Positions 57,293 to 64,000 of a DNA stretch of 64,000 nucleotides are shown here, in pieces. Under the pieces are notes generated by a model. The model saw only the letters and a program-made list of their open reading frames with translations. It had not been told where the DNA came from and ran no database searches. The stretch lies in NCBI GenBank assembly GCA_004144595.1, contig SEEM01000007.1:1-64000 (forward strand), given 5' to 3'. The position numbers and the translations under genes are program-made. Source of the DNA: Hyphomicrobiales bacterium. Lineage in GTDB: Bacteria; Pseudomonadota; Alphaproteobacteria; Rhizobiales; Beijerinckiaceae. Positions within the stretch are counted from its first letter, which is position 1. Each line of letters begins with the position of its first letter.

Positions 57293-58492
57293 ATGAAGAT
57301 CACCGCCATCGAAACCCTGCACGCCGAGGAATTCGGTAATGTGCTCTGGGTCCGCGTCCACACCGATTCCGGCCATATCGGCCTGGGAGAGACCTTCTAT
57401 GGCGCCCGCTCGGTCGAGGCCCACATCCACGATACGCTGGCCGGCCGCCTGCTCGGCAAGAACCCGCTGCATATCGAGGCGCTGCATCGTGAGATGACCA
57501 ACCTGCCGATGGCGCAGTCCTCGACAGGGGCTGAATCGCGCGCGACCTCGGCGATCGACATCGCTCTTTGGGACCATTTCGGTAAGGTCTGCGGCCAGCC
57601 CGTGCACCAGATGCTGGGTGGCCTCTGCCGCGACAAGCAGCGCATCTACAACACCTGCGCCGGCACCCGCTATGTTCGGTCCAGCAACATCAAGCCCGTC
57701 TCGAACTGGAGCCTCGGTGACGAGGGCAGCCCCTACGAGGACCTCGACGGCTTCATGAACCGCGCCGACGCGCTGGCCGAGAACCTGCTCGAGCAGGGCA
57801 TCACCGCCATGAAGATCTGGCCCTTCGACCCTGCCGCGATCGAGAACCAGGGCCTCTACATCACGGCCGAGCAGATGAAGAAGGCGGTCGAGCCCTTCGA
57901 GAAGATCCGCAAGGCCGTCGGCGACAAGATGGAAATCATGGTCGAGTTCCACTCGCTCTGGAACCTGCCGACGGCCAAGCAGATCGCCCGTGTGCTCGAG
58001 CCTTACAAGCCGACCTGGTACGAAGACCCGATCAAGATGAACTCGCCGCAGGCGCTGGCCGAATACGCCCGCTCGACCGATGTCTGGGTCTGCGCCAGCG
58101 AGACGCTGGGCTCGCGCTGGCCTTACAAGGACATGCTGGAGCGCGACGCAGCCCATGTCGTGATGGTCGACCTGTGCTGGACCGGTGGCCTGACCGAAGG
58201 CCGCAAGATCGCGGCGCTCGCCGAGACCTACCACCGCCCCTTCGCGCCGCATGACTGCATCGGCCCGGTCGGCTTCGTCGCGGCGGTCCACACCTCCTTC
58301 AGCCAGCCGAACACGCTGATCCAGGAATCGGTGCGCGCTTTCTACCGTGGCTGGTATCTGGAACTGGTCACCGAAATGCCGCGGATCGAGAACGGCTATG
58401 TTTATCCGATGGAAGCGCCGGGCCTCGGCGTCGACCTGCTGCCGGCCGTTTACGAGCGCTCCGACCTGACCGTGCGTCGCTCGACGCTCTGA
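57293..58492 (+). CDS. mandelate racemase/enolase-family sugar-acid dehydratase
   Basis: 399 residues. N-terminal capping domain, then a barrel with K174 (MKIW), metal ligands E218 (VEFHS), E244 (YEDP) and E270 (ASE), H220, and H320 (APHD). The EFH arrangement and length fit the mannonate/galactonate/related aldonate dehydratase groups, which turn aldonic acids into 2-keto-3-deoxy acids. It follows the regulator and SDR and would process the acid brought in by the TRAP system. Exact substrate unknown. Confidence 0.88.
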   Translation: MKITAIETLHAEEFGNVLWVRVHTDSGHIGLGETFYGARSVEAHIHDTLAGRLLGKNPLHIEALHREMTNLPMAQSSTGAESRATSAIDIALWDHFGKVCGQPVHQMLGGLCRDKQRIYNTCAGTRYVRSSNIKPVSNWSLGDEGSPYEDLDGFMNRADALAENLLEQGITAMKIWPFDPAAIENQGLYITAEQMKKAVEPFEKIRKAVGDKMEIMVEFHSLWNLPTAKQIARVLEPYKPTWYEDPIKMNSPQALAEYARSTDVWVCASETLGSRWPYKDMLERDAAHVVMVDLCWTGGLTEGRKIAALAETYHRPFAPHDCIGPVGFVAAVHTSFSQPNTLIQESVRAFYRGWYLELVTEMPRIENGYVYPMEAPGLGVDLLPAVYERSDLTVRRSTL

Positions 58493-58524
58493 GAGCTATT
58501 GCGGCTTGGCGGCTGCGCTTGTCT

Positions 58525-58556
58525 TTCCGGGGCGCGCCAAAGGCGCGAACCCGGAA
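58525..58556. repeat. short palindromic element after the dehydratase gene
   Basis: TTCCGGGGCGCGCC / GGCGCGAACCCGGAA form a hairpin. It resembles part of a wider dispersed element of this order, truncated here. Confidence 0.5.
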
Positions 58557-58582
58557 TACTTGAACACGCAGTTGCTCCAGTT

Positions 58583-58674
58583 CGTCATGCTCGCCCTTGT
58601 GGCGAGCATCCACGTCTTGAACACCGCACTCGATCGGCCAGGACGTGGATGGCCGGGACGTGCCCGACCATGAC
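58583..58674 (+). repeat. dispersed palindromic repeat, family A copy 3
   Basis: Runs from CGTCATGCTCGCCCTTGTGG to GACCATGACG; same plan and orientation as the copies at 17753 and 32438. Confidence 0.88.
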
Positions 58675-58727
58675 GAAGACGTCGTGCTAAGGGACTCCGG
58701 GCGCCCTACTCAGATATGCAAAAACAA

Positions 58728-58763
58728 AAAAAGCCGCCGTCGGGATGCCGGCGGCGGCTTTTT
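58728..58763. terminator. bidirectional terminator between the dehydratase gene and dctA
   Basis: 16-bp stem AAAAAGCCGCCGTCGG / CCGGCGGCGGCTTTTT with one G-U pair and a GATG loop; T-runs on both strands. Confidence 0.92.
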
Positions 58764-58780
58764 CTTGTCGCAGGTAGGGC

Positions 58781-60112
58781 TTATTCCGCCGGGGCCATCA
58801 GCGGCTCGTCGAGGAAGTCCGGCAGCTGGCCGGCAAGCGCGGCCTTGAGACGGTTCTCGTCGAGTTCGCCTTCCCAACGCGCCACCACGATCGTGGCCAC
58901 CGCATTGCCGATGAAGTTGGTCACCGCGCGGCATTCCGACATGAAGCGGTCGATGCCAAGGATCAGCGCCATGCCCGCCACCGGCACGGCCGGGACGACG
59001 GAGAGCGTGGCGGCGAGCGTTATGAAGCCCGCGCCGGTGATTCCGGCCGCGCCCTTCGAAGAGAGCATTGCGACGAGCAGCAGGAGGATCTGGTCGCCGA
59101 GCGGCAGGTGGATGTCCATCGCCTGGGCGATGAACAGAGCCGCCAGCGTCATGTAGATATTGGTGCCGTCGAGATTGAAGGAATAGCCGGTCGGGATGAC
59201 CAGACCGACGACCGAGCGCTTGCAGCCGGCGGCCTCCATCTTTTCCATCAGGCTCGGCAGCGCCGCTTCCGAGGAGGAGGTGCCGATGACGAGGAGAATC
59301 TCCTCCTTGATGTAGCGGATCAGCGCCAGCACCGAGAAGCCGTTATAGCGCGCGACGAGGCCGAGCACACCGAGCACGAAGACGGCGGCGGTGATGTAGA
59401 AGGTCAGGATCAGGAAAGCGAGGTTGGCGACCGAGCCGATGCCATAGCGCCCGATGGTGAAGGCCATCGCGCCGAAGGCGCCGATCGGGGCGGCCTTCAT
59501 CAGGATCGCCACCAGCTTGAAGATCGGAGTCGAGAGCGCCTGCAGGAAATCGAGCACCGGCTTGCCGCGCTCGCCGACCATCGCCAGCGACAGGCCGAAC
59601 AGCACGGAGAAGAACAGCACCTGCAGGATGTCGCCGGACGAAAAGGCGCCGACGATCGTGTCCGGGATGATGTTCTGCAGGAAGCCCACGACGCTCGCGT
59701 CATGAGCTTTCGCGGCGTAGCCTTGGACCGCCTTGGCGTCGAGGCTGGCGGGGCTGATGTGCAGGCCGGCGCCGGGCTGGATCACGTTGCCGATGATGAG
59801 GCCGACGATCAGCGCCAGCGTCGAGAAACAGAGGAAGTAGATCATCGCCTTGCCGGCGACGCGCCCGACCTTCTTCATGTCGGTCATGCCCGCGATCCCG
59901 GTCGAGACCGTCAGGAAGATCACCGGGGCGATGATCATCTTCACCAGCTTGATGAAGGAATCGCCGAGCGGCTTCATTGCCGTGCCTTCGTCAGGCCAGA
60001 AATGGCCGAGCAGGATGCCCGCCGCGATGGCGAACAACACCTGCACGTAGAGGTGCTGGTAAAACTTCTTCGGGCGCGCCGGCTGAGCGGGCGCGATGAT
60101 CGGGGTCGCCAT
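58781..60112 (-). CDS. dctA: C4-dicarboxylate:cation symporter DctA
   Basis: Imports succinate, fumarate and malate. 443 residues of the glutamate/dicarboxylate symporter family: [13 protein letters not shown] (about 276-288) in hairpin HP1, [13 protein letters not shown] (about 308-320) in span 7, and [13 protein letters not shown] in HP2. GGAG stands six bases before the ATG. Divergent from dctB-dctD, with a sigma-54 promoter and DctD-type sites between, as in rhizobia. Confidence 0.96.
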   Translation of the reverse strand: MATPIIAPAQPARPKKFYQHLYVQVLFAIAAGILLGHFWPDEGTAMKPLGDSFIKLVKMIIAPVIFLTVSTGIAGMTDMKKVGRVAGKAMIYFLCFSTLALIVGLIIGNVIQPGAGLHISPASLDAKAVQGYAAKAHDASVVGFLQNIIPDTIVGAFSSGDILQVLFFSVLFGLSLAMVGERGKPVLDFLQALSTPIFKLVAILMKAAPIGAFGAMAFTIGRYGIGSVANLAFLILTFYITAAVFVLGVLGLVARYNGFSVLALIRYIKEEILLVIGTSSSEAALPSLMEKMEAAGCKRSVVGLVIPTGYSFNLDGTNIYMTLAALFIAQAMDIHLPLGDQILLLLVAMLSSKGAAGITGAGFITLAATLSVVPAVPVAGMALILGIDRFMSECRAVTNFIGNAVATIVVARWEGELDENRLKAALAGQLPDFLDEPLMAPAE

Positions 60113-60172
60113 GGTCTGCTCCTTGGGTCGGCGGTCATTTTAGTTTTGCTTGAAACCGCTGCCTCTCCTTTC

Positions 60173-60187
60173 GCAACCAGCGTGCCA
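60173..60187 (-). promoter_or_regulatory. sigma-54 promoter of dctA
   Basis: Minus strand TGGCACG-CTGG-TTGC, a full match to the -24 (GG) / -12 (GC) consensus. It would start RNA around 60161, about 50 bases before dctA. Confidence 0.93.
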
Positions 60188-60259
60188 AGCGGCCCGAACA
60201 AGAATTGCTCAGCAAAAACAGCAGATTGCGATTCCGTTGGGGATCGATGGGCGACCGTT

Positions 60260-60279
60260 CCGAGCGGGATTCCGCACGC
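60260..60279. promoter_or_regulatory. DctD-binding-like site, weaker copy
   Basis: CCGAGCGGGATTCCGCACGC matches the strong site in its central 14 bases (GCGGGATTCCGCAC) but loses the outer TTGT/ACAA. Centre lies 31 bases from the strong site. Confidence 0.75.
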
Positions 60280-60290
60280 CGCCTCTTGAT

Positions 60291-60310
60291 TTGTGCGGGA
60301 TTCCGCACAA
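60291..60310. promoter_or_regulatory. DctD-binding-like site, strong copy
   Basis: TTGTGCGGGATTCCGCACAA, a perfect 8-base inverted repeat with a 4-base centre, of the type bound by DctD upstream of rhizobial dctA. It ends 9 bases before the dctB start. Confidence 0.85.
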
Positions 60311-60319
60311 GGACAGGGG

Positions 60320-62140
60320 ATGAGCCGCTCCAGGCGTGGTCCGTGGAAAAATGCCCAGACGCTGCGCTGGCTGGTCTTCGGACTGGTCGTCGCGGCGCTG
60401 GCCATCGTCTCGCTGTTCGCGGCCGGCGAGATCGGCCGCAGCCGTGCCATCGCTGCGACGCAGAGCCGGGCCTCCGATGGCGGCACACTGGCGCTCGCGA
60501 TCCTGCGCGGCGAGCTGGAGAAGCAGCGTGCTCTCCCGGCCATCCTCGCCCGCGACCCCGATGTGCGGCAGGCCTTGACCGGCGGCAGCCGCCACGGGCT
60601 CGACCTCAAGCTGGAGGCGATCGCGCGCGAAGCCCGGACGGCGGTGATCTATCTGCTCGGTCCGGACGGTGTCGCGATCGCGGCCAGCAACTGGAACGAG
60701 CCGACGAGCTTCGTCGGCAACGATTACAGCTTCCGCGACTACTTCCGGGGCGCGGTCGCGAACGGCACGGCCGAGCAGTTCGCACTCGGCACGGTCAGCC
60801 AGCGCCCCGGCCTCTACATCACCCGGCGGATCGAGGAGGGCGGCCGAAGCGTCGGCGTGATCGTCGTCAAGGCCGAGTTCGACCGGGTCGAGGCAGATTG
60901 GCGCGCGCTCGGCGGCCAGACCTATGTCGTCGACCGGCGCGGCGTCGTGCTGCTCTCGACGGTCGAGGATTGGCGCTTCCGCGTCGAGGCACCGCTCGAC
61001 GCGGCAACGACGACCGCGATCCGGGATTCGCTCCAGTTCGGCACCGCGCCGCTGACCTTGCTGCCGCTACAGGAGCGCGGTGATCTGGTTCAGGGCATCG
61101 GCCCTTTTGCCGGCCGCTATGTCCGCATCCGCCAGCCTGTGGCAACGACGGATTGGCTGCTGGAAGTGCTCCAGCCCGTCGATGCCGCGATCACGGGCGG
61201 GCGTTCGCAATCGCAGGCGCTGGTCGCGCTGCTGCTGATGCCGGGGGCGGCGCTCGCCGGGTTCGCGCTGTATCGCCGCCAGCGCAATCTCGCCCGGCAA
61301 GAGGCCGACGCCCGCTCCAAGGCCGAGCTGGAGGACCGGGTCGCCGGGCGGACCGCCGAACTTGCCGGCGCCAATGAACGCCTCGTCGCGGAGATGGCCA
61401 AGCGCACACGGGCGCAGGAGCGCCTCTCCAACCTCCGCGAGGAGCTGGCCAAGGCGAACCGCCTCGCGACGCTCGGCCAGATCACTGCCGGCGTCGCCCA
61501 TGAGGTCAACCAGCCGCTTGCGGCCTTGCGCACCTATGCCGAGAACGCCCGCACCTTCCTGAAGCGCTCCGAGCCGGCGGATGCCGACGGCGCGCTGGTC
61601 CGGATCGTCTCGTTGACCGACCGGATCGGTGCGATCACCGAGGCTTTGCGCGGCTTCGCCCGACGCGGCAAGGAGCCGCTCGCCCCCGTTCCGGTCAGCA
61701 CCGTCATCGAGGGCGCCTTGACACTGCTCGAAGGCCCCTTGCGCCAGGCGGGTGTGACCCCGCTCGTGACGACCCCTCCGGAGCCGGTCCATGTCATCGC
61801 CCGCCCGATCGAACTGGAGCAGGTCTTCGTCAACCTGCTGCGCAACGCGATCGAGGCGCTGATGGAAGGCGGGCAGGGCGGCGAACCGGCCCTGGCGATC
61901 ACGGTCACGCCCAGCGAAGAGCGAGTCGAGATCGCGATCACCGACAGGGGCCCCGGCCTGTCGGAACAGGCGCTGGCCCAGCTCTTCGTCCCGTTCAGCA
62001 CGTCGAAGCCCAAGGGGCTCGGCCTCGGGCTGGTGATCTCGCAGGACATGATCGTCTCATTCGGCGGCACATTGACCGCGACGAGCGTTTCCGGCGCCGG
62101 TGCGAGCTTCGTCATCAATCTGGAAAGGGCGGCGGCATGA
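60320..62140 (+). CDS. dctB: C4-dicarboxylate sensor histidine kinase DctB
   Basis: 606 residues from ATG 60320, with AGGACAGGGG directly upstream; a GTG at 60293 lies inside the DctD-like site and is unlikely. Two spans (about 16-36 and 302-322) enclose a periplasmic double-PAS sensor with the RDYFR and TRR ligand-type residues. Then a coiled coil, HisKA with [13 protein letters not shown] (phospho-histidine H394), and the ATPase domain (N-box [10 protein letters not shown], then DRGPGL and GLGLGLVIS). Overlaps dctD (ATGA). Confidence 0.94.
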   Translation: MSRSRRGPWKNAQTLRWLVFGLVVAALAIVSLFAAGEIGRSRAIAATQSRASDGGTLALAILRGELEKQRALPAILARDPDVRQALTGGSRHGLDLKLEAIAREARTAVIYLLGPDGVAIAASNWNEPTSFVGNDYSFRDYFRGAVANGTAEQFALGTVSQRPGLYITRRIEEGGRSVGVIVVKAEFDRVEADWRALGGQTYVVDRRGVVLLSTVEDWRFRVEAPLDAATTTAIRDSLQFGTAPLTLLPLQERGDLVQGIGPFAGRYVRIRQPVATTDWLLEVLQPVDAAITGGRSQSQALVALLLMPGAALAGFALYRRQRNLARQEADARSKAELEDRVAGRTAELAGANERLVAEMAKRTRAQERLSNLREELAKANRLATLGQITAGVAHEVNQPLAALRTYAENARTFLKRSEPADADGALVRIVSLTDRIGAITEALRGFARRGKEPLAPVPVSTVIEGALTLLEGPLRQAGVTPLVTTPPEPVHVIARPIELEQVFVNLLRNAIEALMEGGQGGEPALAITVTPSEERVEIAITDRGPGLSEQALAQLFVPFSTSKPKGLGLGLVISQDMIVSFGGTLTATSVSGAGASFVINLERAAA

Positions 62141-63495
62141 GCGAATCAGAAGCGTCAGCCGCGATCGAGGTCTCCTTCGTCGACGATGATCCTGATCTGC
62201 GCGATGCCAATGTTCAGGCCCTGCGCCTCGCCGGCTTCCAGGCTGTGGCGCTGGCCTCCGGCGAAGCGGCTCTGGCGCGGATCGGTCCCGATTATGCAGG
62301 CATCGTCGTCACCGACATCCGCATGCCCGGCATGGACGGGACCGAGCTGTTCCGGCGCCTGCGGGCGCTCGATCCGGATATTCCGGTCATCATGATCTCC
62401 GGCCATGCCGATATCGCGACCGCGGTGGGCGCGATGAGCGAGGGCGCCTACGACTTCATCGCCAAGCCCTATGCCGGCGAGCGTCTCGTCGAGACGCTTC
62501 GGCGCGCGGCCGAGAAGCGCGCGCTCGTCCTGGAGAATAGGCGCCTGCGGGCGCTGGCCGAGCGGGGCGAGGAGGAGACGGCGCTGATCGGCGAGACCCC
62601 CGCGATCATCCGCCTGCGCCAGACCATCCGCGAACTCGCCGATGTCGATGTCGACGTGCTCGTGCTCGGCGAGACCGGGACGGGCAAGGAGGTCGTCGCC
62701 AGCCTGCTGCATCGGCTCGGCCGCCGTCGCGATAAGCCCTTCGTCGCGCTGAATTGCGGCGCTCTGCCCGACAGCGTCATCGAGAGCGAACTCTTCGGCT
62801 ACGAACCCGGTGCCTTCACCGGCGCACAGAAAAAGCGCATCGGGCGCATCGAGCATTCCAGCGGCGGCACGCTCTTTCTCGACGAACTGGAGAGCATGCC
62901 GCCCTCGGCCCAGGTCAAGCTCTTGCGCGTGCTGGAGATGCGCGAGATCGCGCCGCTCGGCTCGAACGACCTGCGACGGGTCGATTTGCGGGTTGTCGCC
63001 GCGACCAAGGCCGATCTCGGCGACCCCGCCCAGCGCCGCGATTTTCGCGAAGACCTCTTCTATCGGCTGAACGTCGTGACGCTGCGCATTCCGCCACTGC
63101 GCGAGCGCAGGCGCGACATTCCGCTGCTCTTCACGCGGTTTCTGGCGCGCGCGGCGGAGAAGTACCGCCGGCCGGTGCCGGTGCTGGATCGCGCCGTCGA
63201 GCGCCATCTCGTCGAGAACGACTGGCCGGGCAATGTCCGCGAACTCGTGCATTTCGCCGAGCGTGTCGTACTCGGCCTTTCCGGCGACCTGCCGGCGCAG
63301 TCGATGCGTCCGGATGCTGTGGTCGCGAGCCTGCCGGATCGCCTCAATACAATCGAAGCCAACCTGATCCGCGAGGCGCTCGAGGCCAATCGCGGCGATG
63401 TCCGCGCGACGCTGGAGACGCTCGGCATCCCCCGCAAGACCTTCTACGACAAGCTCGCTCGCCACGGCATCGACCGCGCGGCATACGCGATCTAG
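62137..63495 (+). CDS. dctD: sigma-54-dependent response regulator DctD
   Basis: 452 residues. Receiver domain with acidic pocket DDDPD and phospho-acceptor D60 ([11 protein letters not shown]), K110; AAA+ domain with Walker A GETGTGKE (178-185), sigma-54 contact loop GAFTGA (225-230), Walker B GTLFLDE, and a Fis-type helix-turn-helix at the end ([20 protein letters not shown]). Activates the dctA sigma-54 promoter on phosphorylation by DctB. Confidence 0.95.
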   Translation: MSESEASAAIEVSFVDDDPDLRDANVQALRLAGFQAVALASGEAALARIGPDYAGIVVTDIRMPGMDGTELFRRLRALDPDIPVIMISGHADIATAVGAMSEGAYDFIAKPYAGERLVETLRRAAEKRALVLENRRLRALAERGEEETALIGETPAIIRLRQTIRELADVDVDVLVLGETGTGKEVVASLLHRLGRRRDKPFVALNCGALPDSVIESELFGYEPGAFTGAQKKRIGRIEHSSGGTLFLDELESMPPSAQVKLLRVLEMREIAPLGSNDLRRVDLRVVAATKADLGDPAQRRDFREDLFYRLNVVTLRIPPLRERRRDIPLLFTRFLARAAEKYRRPVPVLDRAVERHLVENDWPGNVRELVHFAERVVLGLSGDLPAQSMRPDAVVASLPDRLNTIEANLIREALEANRGDVRATLETLGIPRKTFYDKLARHGIDRAAYAI

Positions 63496-63510
63496 GAGTA
63501 GGCGAAGCCG

Positions 63511-64000
63511 TCAGCCGAACAGCGCCTGTGGGTCCGGCGTATACCGCCCGAGCTTGTCGCGATCGATGGTGACGCCGAGCCCCGGCAGGTCCGGGATCGT
63601 CAGCCAGCCCTCGGCATCGAGATCGAAAGGCTTGGCGAGGATTCCGTCGACATAGGGGCTTCCGCCGATGAATTCGACAAGGTCGGCATCGGGGAAGGCT
63701 GAGGCCATTTGCAGGTCGGCGGCGAGGCCGAGCGCCGTGTTCCAGCCATGGCCGACATATTTGATGCCCAGATCATAGGCCATCCAGGCGATGCGACGCT
63801 GCTCGGAGATGCCGCCGACCTTGGTGACGTCGGGCTGGACGATGTCCACCGCGCCGGTCGTCAGCCAGGGAATGAAGTTCTGGCGCCGGGTCAGCACCTC
63901 GCAGCCGGCGATCGGTACCGGCGAGGAGCGGCGCAGTTCGCGGTAATCGTCGATGGCATCGGGCCTGACCGGCTCCTCGAACCAGCCGACCTCGTAATCC
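63511..64000 (-). CDS. mandelate racemase/enolase-family protein, C-terminal part (partial)
   Basis: The frame is open to the right edge; 163 codons are in the window. Reads DYEVGWFEEPVRPDAID at the edge, then GCEVLTRRQNF, DIVQPDVTKVGGIS and YVGHGWNT, the barrel metal-ligand strands (WFEEP, GCE) and the catalytic His of the family. A different branch from the gene at 57293 (HGWN in place of APHD). The neighbouring enzyme is probably also for an acid sugar. Its start lies outside. Confidence 0.88.
   Translation of the reverse strand, partial: DYEVGWFEEPVRPDAIDDYRELRRSSPVPIAGCEVLTRRQNFIPWLTTGAVDIVQPDVTKVGGISEQRRIAWMAYDLGIKYVGHGWNTALGLAADLQMASAFPDADLVEFIGGSPYVDGILAKPFDLDAEGWLTIPDLPGLGVTIDRDKLGRYTPDPQALFG

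Noticed and set aside
60293-60319. GTG 60293 as the dctB start
   Set aside because: It lies inside the DctD-like dyad and has no ribosome site; ATG 60320 follows AGGACAGGGG.

Overview
The window is a stretch of GC-rich alphaproteobacterial chromosome. Its gene content (class II DAHP synthase, DUF2865 and DUF2059 proteins, a divergent second-type GltX, Psd-PssA, Atm1-type exporter, DctA/DctBD with a sigma-54 promoter, many TRAP/TTT transporters) points to Hyphomicrobiales. A Bosea-like genus is my best guess, but that is inference from gene style and not a database match.

Layout. 1-2285: a small, relatively AT-rich accessory segment (HNH nuclease, an HExxH protein, a secreted Cys-rich protein) that abuts the 3' end of a tRNA-Val(CAC) gene, as integrated islands do. 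2286-5132: housekeeping (gph, rpiA, DUF2059 protein). 5149-10817: an uptake block (APC permease, NAD-dependent reductase, a TctCBA transporter with an internal terminator after tctC). 11044-15353: O-antigen-ligase-like protein overlapping gor, then class II aroG and a strong terminator. 15378-25969: outer-membrane protein, gltX, MHS-type MFS symporter, DUF2865 protein, purC, MarR regulator, a TRAP solute receptor, FAH-family hydrolase and CreA. 26636-29867: a tightly overlapping cysS, 36-codon ORF and cimA unit. 30509-38819: Atm1-type ABC exporter, psd, pssA, maf, an SDR, yacG and NDH-2. tRNA-Phe lies at 39451.

39831-51234 is the centrepiece: a complete bacterial selenocysteine system joined to its client. 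On the minus strand the order is the Sec-containing formate dehydrogenase alpha subunit (in-frame UGA, SECIS hairpin directly after it), beta subunit, cytochrome b gamma subunit, fdhE, selA, a Sel1-repeat protein, selB and tRNA-Sec (selC); selD converges from the plus strand. The selB reading frame runs through the whole of selC before its stop. FDH oxidises formate outside the membrane and passes electrons through the Fe-S and haem-b subunits to quinone; SelD supplies selenophosphate, SelA makes Sec-tRNA and SelB delivers it to the SECIS-marked UGA.

51498-64000 is carbon-acid uptake and breakdown: a TRAP operon (two receptors, DctQ, DctM), a divergent FadR-type regulator with a perfect inverted repeat at its promoter, an SDR and a mandelate-racemase/enolase-family dehydratase, then the C4-dicarboxylate module dctA with divergent dctB-dctD. 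The dctA promoter carries a textbook -24/-12 element and two tandem DctD-like sites. A second enolase-family gene runs off the right edge. Two families of roughly 95-107 bp palindromic repeats (three and two copies) sit between genes.
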